From Phycisphaerae bacterium (GTDB lineage Bacteria; Planctomycetota; Phycisphaerae; Phycisphaerales; UBA1924): a stretch of 64,000 bases of DNA. The first letter of the stretch is position 1. Every line of letters starts with the position of its first letter. Of this stretch, positions 42,740 through 50,633 are shown in pieces. The notes beneath the pieces were generated by a model, which made no database searches, was not told the DNA's origin, and saw only the letters and a list, made by a program, of their open reading frames with translations. The stretch is taken from assembly GCA_030429705.1 (NCBI GenBank), contig JAUIES010000001.1:248001-312000 (forward strand), given 5' to 3'. Both the position numbers and the translations under genes were made by a program.

Positions 42740-43633
42740 GTGTTTGAATGGCTGCAAACGAACCTGACCACACAACACCTGATCGCGACGGCTGTCCTTC
42801 TGACGATCGCGATTATCGTTCGGTGGTTTACGCTCAGCCGCATTAGGGCTGCGGAAGGGCTTTCGAACGACATGCGTCGTCGCTGGGCGGCTCAGGTTCG
42901 ACTGTTTTCGCTGCTTATTCTGGCACTGGGGCTCATGATCATCTGGGGCCGCGAACTGCAGGCGTTCGCGCTGTCCGTGGTTGCGATCGCCGCAGCGATT
43001 GTCATCGCCACCAAAGAACTCATCATGTGCGTCAGCGGCACCATTCTCAAAGCGAGCGGCAAGTCGTTTCAAATCGGTGATCGTATCGAGATCGGTGCTT
43101 TTCGCGGCGATGTCGTCGATCAGACACTCCTCACGACAACGATCCTTGAAATCGGCCCGGGACAAACCGTCCACCAACACACCGGACGCACAGTTGTAAT
43201 ACCCAACAGCCTGCTGCTGACCACGCCTGTCTTGAACGAAACCTTCCTCGACGAGTTTGTGCTGCACGCCTTTACCGTGCCGCTGCAGGAAAAAGACGAT
43301 TGGCGCGTTGCGGAGCGGCACATGCTTGATGCGGCGATGGCTGAATGCGCACCGTTCTATGAAGAAGCACGCTCGCACATCAACAAATTGGTCCAGCGTG
43401 AGGGGCTCAATCCGCTGTCGGTCGAGCCGCGCGTGACACTGCGGGCCGAATCGAATGGGCAGCTCGCGATGTTGGCTCGAATCCCTGCACCAGCTCGACG
43501 CAAGGGCCGCATCGAACAGGCGATCCTGCGACGCTATCTCGCTGCCCGAGCCGACGCCGATGCAGCGGGACTGTCGAAAGAACAGCAGTCAGACCCTGCG
43601 TCCTCGCTCGATCTCAATACGCCCGCCGTCTGA
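42740..43633 (+). CDS. Small-conductance mechanosensitive channel (MscS family)
   Basis: Channel protein of 297 residues that would release solutes on osmotic downshock. Membrane helices lie in LIATAVLLTIAIIVRWFTL, LFSLLILALGLMIIWGREL and the pore-lining segment FALSVVAIAAAIVIATKELI. The beta domain begins at about residue 105 with KSFQIGDRIEIGAFRGDVVD and continues to GQTVHQHTGRTVVIPNSLLL. The C-terminal alpha/beta domain and tail follow. The start is GTG at 42740 behind GCAGGAG; the ORF can extend to a TTG at 42719, which is less likely. The pore helix is less Gly/Ala-periodic than in E. coli MscS. Confidence 0.88.
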   Translation: MFEWLQTNLTTQHLIATAVLLTIAIIVRWFTLSRIRAAEGLSNDMRRRWAAQVRLFSLLILALGLMIIWGRELQAFALSVVAIAAAIVIATKELIMCVSGTILKASGKSFQIGDRIEIGAFRGDVVDQTLLTTTILEIGPGQTVHQHTGRTVVIPNSLLLTTPVLNETFLDEFVLHAFTVPLQEKDDWRVAERHMLDAAMAECAPFYEEARSHINKLVQREGLNPLSVEPRVTLRAESNGQLAMLARIPAPARRKGRIEQAILRRYLAARADADAAGLSKEQQSDPASSLDLNTPAV

Positions 43634-43695
43634 AGAGTTGACCGAAGTCGCGTCATCGCGGTGCGCGGTGCAGCCCGGGCTGATACCCTCGTGTT

Positions 43696-44592
43696 ATGTT
43701 GATGATCCTCTTGACCATTCTCTCCATCACAGCCGCCTGCCTGCTCGCGGGTACAGTGGTCCTCCATGCCCTCAAACGCATTGGACTTGGTTCGCTGGCA
43801 ACCTGGCTATGCCGGGCACCCGGGCTCGATCTCGTCATTCTGTATTTCACCGTGCTGCCGATGATCGCTGGCCCGATTGCCGCGGTTCGAATGTTTGATC
43901 CAGACGCGGCGGCTTCGATGGCAGCGGGAACGGCAACGGACGGTGCACGATCGATCTGGCTGGTGGCACTGCTCGGGCTCGTCGCTGCTGTGCTTGGTCA
44001 GATTTTAACTGTGATGCTGTGGACCGTCGGGCACGAACTGGCCAACCGCAAAGCCCTTCGCGGGCCGCGCATCGTACACCATCTCAACCGTTCGGTTGGC
44101 CGTGTTCGCAACCACACCGCCGTCTGGTGGACGGCTTGGGCCGTGCCGGTGTTCGCGATTATCCGCATTGCAGAGTATCTGGTGTATCCCCCCCTCGTCT
44201 GGCTCGTCCGGTTCCCACGCTATAACGACGGCGAATGGATCAATGTCAGTCGGCAGAAATTTGACGGGCTCGTGGGACACGACCTCATCTGGTGCCTCTA
44301 CTGCGACTGGATGACTGGCGTGTGGAGCCTCGGCTCTGAGATGCTTCGCAATGTCGAAAGTTTCTGGTGCCCCATCCGTTTCGACACCGAGAAGAAGTGC
44401 GCCAACTGCAAAGTTGACTTCCCCGATATCGACGGCGGCTGGGCACCCGCCGATGGCACGATGGACGATGTTGTCAATGCTCTCGAAAAGCACTACAAGC
44501 CGACCGGTTCCAATGCTTGGTTCGGTCACCCGGCCCGGTTGACCGTCGAAGGCAAAGAGCAAACTGGCAACACTTCAGACACCACGGATTGA
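43696..44592 (+). CDS. Membrane protein with two Cys pairs, unknown function
   Basis: Protein of 298 residues. Three or four membrane helices lie in the first 130 residues (LMILLTILSITAACLLAGTV, LDLVILYFTVLPMIAGPIAA, IWLVALLGLVAAVLGQILTV) and another in VWWTAWAVPVFAIIRIAEYL. The C-terminal half is soluble and has two Cys pairs, LIWCLYCDWMTGVW and KKCANCKVDFPDID, as if binding a metal or forming disulfides, with SFWCPIRF between. A His pair (IVHHLNRS) lies on the loop. ATG at 43696 or 43702 may be used. It lies 62 bases after the MscS gene. No family is recognised. Confidence 0.7.
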   Translation: MLMILLTILSITAACLLAGTVVLHALKRIGLGSLATWLCRAPGLDLVILYFTVLPMIAGPIAAVRMFDPDAAASMAAGTATDGARSIWLVALLGLVAAVLGQILTVMLWTVGHELANRKALRGPRIVHHLNRSVGRVRNHTAVWWTAWAVPVFAIIRIAEYLVYPPLVWLVRFPRYNDGEWINVSRQKFDGLVGHDLIWCLYCDWMTGVWSLGSEMLRNVESFWCPIRFDTEKKCANCKVDFPDIDGGWAPADGTMDDVVNALEKHYKPTGSNAWFGHPARLTVEGKEQTGNTSDTTD

Positions 44593-44593
44593 A

Positions 44594-45001
44594 CTACCGA
44601 CCGCACCAGGCCGCGGGGACGGCACCGTGCTCTGCCCGGATGACGCTGCGGATCCCGCCACGCCCACGCCAATCTGTCCGGACCTGCAACCAGGTCGGAT
44701 TCATCAGTGCTACCAGATCGTCGCGTATGCGATTGGTGACGGCTTCGTAGAAGATGCCCTCGCTGCGGAAACTCTGGTAGTACAACTTGAGGCTTTTCAG
44801 TTCGACACAGGTGCCACCGTCATCAGCACCGCGCGGCTCAAATCGCACGGTCATCTCGCCAAAGTCAGGATGCCCGGTCTTGGGGCACACACTTGTGAAT
44901 TCTTCGTTGATGTGCTCAACGATGAAGGGTTCATTGGTCGGCGATGGGAAGGCTTCGAGAAGATTCGGATCGGGCATGGTGGTGTTGCTCAAGAGGGCCA
45001 T
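44594..45001 (-). CDS. queF: NADPH-dependent 7-cyano-7-deazaguanine reductase
   Basis: Queuosine pathway enzyme of 135 residues that reduces preQ0 to preQ1. The active-site Cys and Asp lie in FTSVCPKTGHPDFGEM and the substrate-binding Glu in CVELKSLKLYYQSFRSEGIF, which also holds the QueF motif. The tail has RTDWRGRGGIRSVIR. The short unimodular (YkvM-type) form fits. ATG at 45001 is chosen; TTG at 45040, overlapping the AIM24 gene stop, and ATG at 44977 are alternatives. No other queuosine genes are in the window. Confidence 0.93.
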   Translation of the reverse strand: MALLSNTTMPDPNLLEAFPSPTNEPFIVEHINEEFTSVCPKTGHPDFGEMTVRFEPRGADDGGTCVELKSLKLYYQSFRSEGIFYEAVTNRIRDDLVALMNPTWLQVRTDWRGRGGIRSVIRAEHGAVPAAWCGR

Positions 45002-45036
45002 GGACGCATGAAAAACTGCCCACGAGCCTATGCCGC

Positions 45037-45834
45037 TCAACTGCCATCGACGAGATCAAAGACGCCGCCGAGGATCGATCCCTCGCCGACGCGCTTGCCA
45101 CCTGAACGCGGGGCCGACGCAACCACGCGGTTGGCAAGACGGCTGAACGGCAGTGTTTGCAGCCAGACGGTACCCGGACCTTCGAGGGTTGCAAAGAAGA
45201 ACCCTTCGCCACCAAACAACTTGTTCTTGATCCCCTTGACCATCTCGATGCGATAGTCGACCTGTTTTTCAAACGCGACGATGCAGCCGGTATCGACACG
45301 CAGTTTTTCACCCGGTCCGAGATCACGCCTGATGACCGTTCCGCCCGCATGAAAGAACGCCTGACCCATGCCTTCGGGTGCGTGCAGACGCTGCAAGATA
45401 AACCCTTCGCCGCCGAACAGACCCGCGCCGAATCGTTTGGTGAATGCAACACCGATTTCAATGCCATGGGCGGCGCACAGGAACGAGTCCTTCTGGACGA
45501 GCAACTCGCCGCCAAAGTCGCCGAGTTCGACCGGAATGACATGCCCGGGATATGGTGCTGCAAATGCACAGTCGCTTCGTTGATTGCCTTCATTGGCGAA
45601 CACCGTGATGAAGAACGATTCGCCGGTGACGACGCGTTTGCCGGCTTCAAAGAGTTTGCCCATCAGGCCGCCCGCGTCTTTCTTCATCGAAAGTTGCGTG
45701 GCCATCTCGATGCCGTTCTCGAGATACATCATGACCCCGGCTTCACCGACGACGGCTTCGCCAGGGTCGAGTGTCACGATGACCGCCTGTAAATCGTCGC
45801 CGACAATCTGATAATCGATAATGTCCGCACCCAT
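45037..45834 (-). CDS. AIM24/TIGR00266-family protein
   Basis: Beta-rich protein of 265 residues with the family pattern: DYQIVGDDLQAVIVTLDPGE, VVGEAGVMMYLENGIEMATQ, LMGKLFEAGKRVVTGESFFI, then FGAGLFGGEGFILQRL and KNKLFGGEGFFFATLEGPG. The paired FGGEGF motifs are typical. The function of the bacterial members is unknown; the yeast relative acts in mitochondrial membranes. AAGGGGG precedes the ATG at 45834. It is upstream of queF with at most a short gap. Confidence 0.9.
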   Translation of the reverse strand: MGADIIDYQIVGDDLQAVIVTLDPGEAVVGEAGVMMYLENGIEMATQLSMKKDAGGLMGKLFEAGKRVVTGESFFITVFANEGNQRSDCAFAAPYPGHVIPVELGDFGGELLVQKDSFLCAAHGIEIGVAFTKRFGAGLFGGEGFILQRLHAPEGMGQAFFHAGGTVIRRDLGPGEKLRVDTGCIVAFEKQVDYRIEMVKGIKNKLFGGEGFFFATLEGPGTVWLQTLPFSRLANRVVASAPRSGGKRVGEGSILGGVFDLVDGS

Positions 45835-45915
45835 GGTCAACCCCCTTCTTCGGTCTTCAATATCAATGCACCTTCAATCGTACTCGAAAGAAGCCGCCGC
45901 GTACCATTCTTTCCG

Positions 45916-46293
45916 ATGTTCACACGGCCACTTGCAGTCCTGATACTTTTTTTTGGAAGCGCCCTGGTCGGTTGTGGCCGCCAAACGCCCGAGCCAATCG
46001 CACAAACACGGGCACCCGATCTCGCTCGCGGGGGTCGGTTGTTTGCCAGTATCTGCGCACAGTGTCATGGCGCAGCGGGCGAGGGCGTCAAAGACCGCGG
46101 GTTGCCGCTGCCCACCAGTGTGTTCGTCAACTCGAATACAAATAGATCAATAGTCGAGATGATCAAGGTCGGCAGGCCCCCCACCGCGGATCGCCCCGCG
46201 ATGCCTCCCAAGGGCGGCCGTCTCGATCTGACCGATGATGAACTCCATGACATCGTCGCCTTTTTGCGCACGATTCCGGTGGGTGATGATTGA
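45916..46293 (+). CDS. Small c-type cytochrome lipoprotein
   Basis: Predicted lipoprotein of 125 residues: MFTRPLAVLILFFGSALVGC with the lipobox Cys at 20, then a mono-heme cytochrome c domain with CAQCH at about residues 47-51 and GRLFASI before it. The distal Met ligand is probably in RPAMPPKGGRLDLTDDEL. It would carry electrons outside the membrane, and its heme would be attached by the ResB/CcsA pair in this window. The ATG lacks an obvious Shine-Dalgarno. Confidence 0.88.
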   Translation: MFTRPLAVLILFFGSALVGCGRQTPEPIAQTRAPDLARGGRLFASICAQCHGAAGEGVKDRGLPLPTSVFVNSNTNRSIVEMIKVGRPPTADRPAMPPKGGRLDLTDDELHDIVAFLRTIPVGDD

Positions 46294-46307
46294 TCGCGCT
46301 GAGCCGA

Positions 46308-47795
46308 TTACTGCCCTTGCGCGAGCGAATACCCCGGCTCACCGTCGAAGTATTTGAGCGGCTGGAAGTCAGTCACATCAAACTTCTCGGCAATTCGGCT
46401 GAGCAGAGCAATCGTCGGCGCAATCCCGAGTTGCCCGATCTTGTGCTTGTCTTTTAACTCAAATCGAACGCGGTAGTAGTCAACGATCTCGGTATACACC
46501 GACCCGCTCGGCCAGACCTGCGTCCCGCGGTTTGAGATCAGCGTCAGTTTGAACGGGGTGTCATGCGCAAGCCGCTGGAGCCGATCGGCAAGTTCGAGCG
46601 GCGCAATGCAAGTGTCGAGGTACAAGTCCGCCCCCACCACATGGCTCACGACATTTTCAAAGGTGCGCATGAGCGTGTTGACAACCGGACGCGTTGGCGC
46701 TGTGTGCACGGGTGTGTCCGCTTGAGGAACCGGCTTTGCTTCAAACTTCTCAGGCCCGCTGCCGAGACGGTCGATGATGCCCTGCGCGAAGTCGGCTGTC
46801 CCCACGGGTTCTTTCCCGCCCGCTGCAACATCCGCTGTATGGACACCATCTTCGAGCGCCGCCAACAGTGCATTTTCAATAATGGCCGCTTGCTTGCGCA
46901 TACCGATGTGCCGCAGCATGAGCAAACCAGACAAGAGCAGGCTCGTCGGATTGGCAACACCCTTGCCCGCGATGTCAGGAGCCGTGCCGTGGACCGCTTC
47001 AAAGATACTGATATGGTCGCCAATGTTCGCACTCGGCGCAAAACCCAACCCGCCGACCAAGCCGGCCGCGAGATCGGACACGATGTCGCCTTGCAGGTTG
47101 GGCAACACGATCATCTGATACACCTGTGGCCGAAGCACGAGATTCATGCAGAGTGCGTCGATAATCACATCGGCGGTCTGCACATCAGGGAAATCTTTGG
47201 CAACCTCACGGAAGCGATTGAGGAACAGGCCATCGGTCATCTTCATGATGTTGGCCTTGTGTCCGCAGTGCACGAGGTCGATGCCCAAGGCTTCTGCAGT
47301 CCGGAATGCAAACCGGTGCACCTGATCGGAGCCCGGCGCAGAGATCAGTCTTTTGCATTCGATGACATCGTTGGTCAGCCGATGCTCGATCCCGCCGTAG
47401 GTGTCTTCGATGTTCTCGCGGACGACGAAGAAGTCGACCGGGACACCCGCTCGTGAGTAGACCGTCTCGACCCCGGGCAGTGAGCGAAACTGCCGCAGGT
47501 TGGCGAACGCACCGAAGGTTTTGCGGAGGGTGACATTGATGGACTTGCCGCCGCCACCGATGGGTGTCCCCATCGGTCCTTTGTAGAGCAATCCACAGGC
47601 CTCGACCTCGGCGCTTGCTTCATCGGTCACGCCGCGCGAATCGCCCGCAGCAAACACGCGTTCACCCATGTCGACAGGGACGAAATCGAGCATATCGGTG
47701 ATGCCAGCAGCGTTAAACACGCTCATACAGGCATCCATGATCTCCGGACCGATGCCATCACCGGGAGCGAGCGCGATACGAACAGGGTCAGACAT
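46308..47795 (-). CDS. icd: Isocitrate dehydrogenase, Thermus-type with C-terminal domain
   Basis: TCA-cycle enzyme of 495 residues. The catalytic domain has IALAPGDGIGPEIMDA, KSINVTLRKTFGAFANLRQF, VRENIEDTYGGIEHRL (with the conserved Tyr), CGHKANIMKMTDGLF and SANIGDHISIFEAVHGTAPD. After about residue 370 there is an additional domain of 125 residues with FKLTLISNRGTQVWPSGSVY, IVDYYRVRFEL and KYFDGEPGYSLAQGQ, as in the Thermus thermophilus NADP-dependent enzyme, and longer than E. coli Icd. GGAGTC precedes the ATG at 47795. Coenzyme preference cannot be fixed from sight. Confidence 0.93.
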   Translation of the reverse strand: MSDPVRIALAPGDGIGPEIMDACMSVFNAAGITDMLDFVPVDMGERVFAAGDSRGVTDEASAEVEACGLLYKGPMGTPIGGGGKSINVTLRKTFGAFANLRQFRSLPGVETVYSRAGVPVDFFVVRENIEDTYGGIEHRLTNDVIECKRLISAPGSDQVHRFAFRTAEALGIDLVHCGHKANIMKMTDGLFLNRFREVAKDFPDVQTADVIIDALCMNLVLRPQVYQMIVLPNLQGDIVSDLAAGLVGGLGFAPSANIGDHISIFEAVHGTAPDIAGKGVANPTSLLLSGLLMLRHIGMRKQAAIIENALLAALEDGVHTADVAAGGKEPVGTADFAQGIIDRLGSGPEKFEAKPVPQADTPVHTAPTRPVVNTLMRTFENVVSHVVGADLYLDTCIAPLELADRLQRLAHDTPFKLTLISNRGTQVWPSGSVYTEIVDYYRVRFELKDKHKIGQLGIAPTIALLSRIAEKFDVTDFQPLKYFDGEPGYSLAQGQ

Positions 47796-47938
47796 GAACA
47801 CGACTCCAAAAAAGGTCATTTGAGCGGGGAGAGAATCATAGCGCAGCCCGCCGGTTTTGTTGTCGTCGGCCACATGTTGATTCTGAGTCAAATTCTGGCC
47901 GTCCGAGACCCCGAAACCCTCAATGCCCGGTTTCAAGG

Positions 47939-47966
47939 TTGCTCGACACGCGAATTCAGATATCCT
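47939..47966 (+). promoter_or_regulatory. Possible promoter for the dockerin gene at 48002
   Basis: TTGCTC (47939-47944) and TATCCT (47961-47966) are 16 bases apart, 36 bases before the ATG. The -35 and spacer equal those at 61574-61601 before another secreted-protein gene. Confidence 0.35.
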
Positions 47967-48001
47967 GCAGCAATCCCGTAAACGAAAGGAGCACCGCAGA
48001 C

Positions 48002-48982
48002 ATGCCATCAACGCGCACGAGTGTCGAGATTCCTCGCACCGCTTCCAGCAGTCGTCGTTGCGTGCTTGCGATGGTCGTCTCTGTACTTGCGTCATCCACC
48101 TCAGCCGATGTTTCGGCGAACGGATTCTGCCAGATCGTGGGAGACTTTGCGGTCTCCAAGGGGGTCTTGTTTGAGCAGGTTGCTGATAACACGCCGCCCG
48201 CGTCGGCTGATCACTACTTCTTCGATGCCTTTATCGAGACCTTTCCCGGTGCGGTTGCCGAGGCTTCGGTGTCGGTCGACGGGCACGAGGTCGGGCTGTT
48301 CGGTGACGGCACCGGTTTCTGGGAGACCGACGGCCCGAATGAAGACTTTGCCACGCAGGCTGGCCTCGATGCACTCTTTCCGAGCAACAGTCTGTACACC
48401 TTTGACATCAGCCGCGGCTCGCTGGGCGAACGCACGCAGGATATCACGCTCGGTAGCGACGATTACCCCGCCCCCCCGTACCTGGTGGGGACGAGTTTCA
48501 GTGACCTAAGCGGCATGAACGCCGATCAGGATCGCTCGATCGACTGGACAGCGACCACCGCCGATCGTGTGTTTGTTGAGTTTGAAGAGGTCGATTCGGA
48601 AATCGAACGCCTCGTGATCGAAGTCGACCCATCGCAAACCACACTGACCATACCGGCGGGGACGCTTGAGGGCGGGTTGGAGCATCGTTTGACGCTGTCG
48701 TTCATCAATGGCGACGAGATCCTCGGCAGCAACTGCCCGGGCTTTGAACTTGGCTCGGTCGGCACGGCTGCGTTCGTCAGTTCGACCAGTGTTTCATTCA
48801 CCACCGCTCCGCCGTGTTTGGTTGATTTCAACAGCGACGGCGTACTGAACTTCTTTGATGCGCAGATTTTCCTTGGTTACTTCGCCGCTCAGAACCCGCT
48901 CGCCGACCTAGTGAACGATGGCATTTTCGACTTCTTTGATGTGCAAGCATTTTTGAGCGCGTTTGCAGCCGGTTGTCCATAA
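48002..48982 (+). CDS. Secreted protein with GC-type dockerin tail
   Basis: Exported protein of 326 residues. A long signal peptide (basic MPSTRTSVEIPRTASSSRR, then CVLAMVVSVLASSTSADVSA) leads to a beta-rich domain of about 230 residues with PASADHYFFDAFIETFPGAV, LFGDGTGFWETDGPNEDFAT and TIPAGTLEGGLEHRLTLSF. The tail of 55 residues repeats the dockerin-like pattern CLVDFNSDGVLNFFDAQIFL and GIFDFFDVQAFLSAFAAGC, ending in CP. AAAGGAG precedes the ATG. The body is not recognised. It is the third protein with this tail in the window. Confidence 0.85.
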   Translation: MPSTRTSVEIPRTASSSRRCVLAMVVSVLASSTSADVSANGFCQIVGDFAVSKGVLFEQVADNTPPASADHYFFDAFIETFPGAVAEASVSVDGHEVGLFGDGTGFWETDGPNEDFATQAGLDALFPSNSLYTFDISRGSLGERTQDITLGSDDYPAPPYLVGTSFSDLSGMNADQDRSIDWTATTADRVFVEFEEVDSEIERLVIEVDPSQTTLTIPAGTLEGGLEHRLTLSFINGDEILGSNCPGFELGSVGTAAFVSSTSVSFTTAPPCLVDFNSDGVLNFFDAQIFLGYFAAQNPLADLVNDGIFDFFDVQAFLSAFAAGCP

Positions 48983-48987
48983 TCGCC

Positions 48988-49839
48988 ATGCCTTCTGTTG
49001 TCGACACAGACTTGTTTTTTCCGGCGGAGTTTGCCCGCCGGTATGAACCCGAAATGGCCCGCATGCTGGCGGCCGCTGCGGACGCGAGCGAGCCGATCAT
49101 GGGCGGGGCCATGGCGCGCGGCCACCCCGGCACATGGTGCAACCTCGCGACGGGAATCGGGCTCAATGGCCCGGTCGACGAGGCCGACATTGATCGGCTG
49201 GTCTCGTTTTATGTTGAAGCAGGTATCGAACCGCGTGTCGAAATCTGCGCGACGGTCGACCCATCGCTCGTGCGTGGGCTCACCGACCGGGGCTTTGTCG
49301 TGCGCGGGTGGGAGCATGTGTTCGCTAGCTCGCTGCGTGGCCGCCCTCTCACACCGCCGCACGACGCTATCGATGGGCTCACGATCGAAACGGTCGATAC
49401 GACAGATGAAACCGCGGTTCGTGAAGCCGTCACGCTGATGGTCAACCAGTTCTATCCCGAGCCAGGAGACGAGCCGCTACAGGAGGGCATTGAGACCACC
49501 GTCCGGTTCACGATGCGTGAAGGCGTGCATTTCTTTGTGGTTCGCAAAGATGGTGCGTTTGTCGGCTCGGGGGGGTTTGAGTGCTCGGGCCCATTTGCCA
49601 ACATCGTTGGAGCGGCCGTTGTGCCTGCGCTACGCGGGCGCGGCATTCAGCAGCACCTGATCGCCCACCGTTGCAACGCAGCCGCTCGACTTGGGGCCGA
49701 GGTCGCGGTGGTCAGTTCCAAGCCAGGCATCTCGACTGAACGCAATGCGCTGCGGATGGGTTTTGTGCTCGCGTACAGCCGGACGATCATGGCCATGCCT
49801 GGCGAGGGGCTGGCGCCCGAACACAGGGGTTCGTCCTGA
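48988..49839 (+). CDS. GNAT-family N-acetyltransferase
   Basis: Protein of 283 residues. Two alpha/beta halves are present. The C-terminal half has the acetyl-CoA-binding GNAT core: FFVVRKDGAFVGSGGFEC, ANIVGAAVVPALRGRGIQQH (motif A, RGRG) and AVVSSKPGISTERNALRMGF. The N-terminal half (FARRYEPEMARMLAAAADAS and EAGIEPRVEICATVDPSLVR) is the degenerate copy seen in double GNAT proteins. ATG at 48988 is chosen, 5 bases after the dockerin gene; an in-frame TTG at 48973 lies inside it. The substrate is unknown. Confidence 0.8.
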   Translation: MPSVVDTDLFFPAEFARRYEPEMARMLAAAADASEPIMGGAMARGHPGTWCNLATGIGLNGPVDEADIDRLVSFYVEAGIEPRVEICATVDPSLVRGLTDRGFVVRGWEHVFASSLRGRPLTPPHDAIDGLTIETVDTTDETAVREAVTLMVNQFYPEPGDEPLQEGIETTVRFTMREGVHFFVVRKDGAFVGSGGFECSGPFANIVGAAVVPALRGRGIQQHLIAHRCNAAARLGAEVAVVSSKPGISTERNALRMGFVLAYSRTIMAMPGEGLAPEHRGSS

Positions 49840-49989
49840 TCGAACAGCCAACGAGCCCGATGCGCCAGCGAGGGGAGCGGTACGCGGAGAGCGCGAAGAG
49901 CGCAGAGGACACGGAGGTTGTTTTTGATGGTGAGGGCATCGTGTGACTGACCCGTCTTCAGGTCAAAGCAAACACGCGTGCCGCCTCCC

Positions 49990-50015
49990 CCACTGACCCG
50001 AAGACGGGTCAGTGG
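49990..50015. repeat. Perfect 11-bp stem hairpin
   Basis: CCACTGACCCG pairs with CGGGTCAGTGG around AAGA. There is no T-run, so it is not a normal terminator. The related partial copy GACTGACCCGTCTTCAGGTC lies 40 bases upstream (about 49945), suggesting a dispersed REP-like element. Confidence 0.7.
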
Positions 50016-50119
50016 CACGATCCGGCCTTTGGCGAGTGGTCTTGGCTTTGCAAGGTCCGTTTTTTGAAGGCATCATCGCCGTCTCGCCTGAACGAGGGAT
50101 AAAAGGCAAAAACGGAACG

Positions 50120-50308
50120 ATTCCATCGCGCGGTCGAAGCGTTCCATCGCGCGATGGAAGGTCTCGACCGCGCGATGGAAGAGCGCTACAGCGCGATGGA
50201 ACGGCTCCATCGCGCGATGGAGGGCCTCGATCGCGCGGTTCGAGGCTTCCGCCACGCGGTTGAAGGGCACAATCGAGCGGTTCGACGGCTCTCTGGAGCA
50301 GCCCGATG
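50120..50308. repeat. 21-bp tandem repeat, nine units, encoding heptads
   Basis: Nine contiguous 21-base units beginning at 50120, 50141, 50162, 50183, 50204, 50225, 50246, 50267 and 50288, the last one degenerate. The core is CCATCGCGCGATGGAA, itself nearly palindromic. In the plus frame starting at 50121 the units read as heptads such as FHRAMEG and LDRAMEE, to a TGA at 50309; that frame has a stop at 50100 and no ATG before unit 2. The minus strand reads FHRAVET, FHRAMER and similar from a TTG. Either it is a remnant of a coiled-coil gene or a non-coding satellite. Confidence 0.85.
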
Positions 50309-50450
50309 ATGCCAAATCGCCGCTTTTGGCCGCTCAGGGGTGTTGGAGATGTCAATCGTCTGGAGAACGGGCCGATGTCGTCGCCGCCGTCCCCCCCAGA
50401 GCAGGGCGGGCGCAATAACGGCCGATCATACTCGTTGGGTTGCGAACGAA

Positions 50451-50525
50451 GCACCGAAGTCCGAAGACGGACTTGCGGTGGCACGGGTCAAAGAACCGTT
50501 GCTCGTCAGTGCCACCCCGCCACGG
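50451..50525. repeat. Left copy of an inverted hairpin repeat flanking the AT-rich gene
   Basis: The first 34 bases (GCACCGAAGTCCGAAGACGG onwards, 50451-50484) are the reverse complement of 51716-51748 with one inserted base. Similarity continues more weakly to about 50525 (GTGCCACCCCGCC). It contains its own hairpin around AAGA. Confidence 0.8.
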
Positions 50526-50633
50526 GTCAAACAGCCGACCGATATGATGAGACTTCGGTGCCACCCCGCCGTATCGGCAGGTGTATGGACCCAGAGGTTG
50601 GTGGAGCATTGTTGAGCCATACATGAGAGTAAG

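Larger units (their letters stand above)
49840..50633. other. Repeat-rich intergenic island
   Basis: About 790 bases without a recognisable gene. Contents in order: a purine-rich repeat-like stretch (GCGGAGAGCGCGAAGAGCGC from about 49884), a perfect hairpin at 49990-50015, a 19-base sequence at 50037-50055 that recurs at 51583, the 21-bp tandem repeat at 50120-50308 and the left inverted-repeat copy at 50451-50525. Short ORFs on both strands through the tandem repeat lack good starts. Confidence 0.6.

Noticed and set aside
50120-50308. CRISPR array
   Set aside because: The 21-base units are contiguous with no unique spacers, and no cas genes are nearby.
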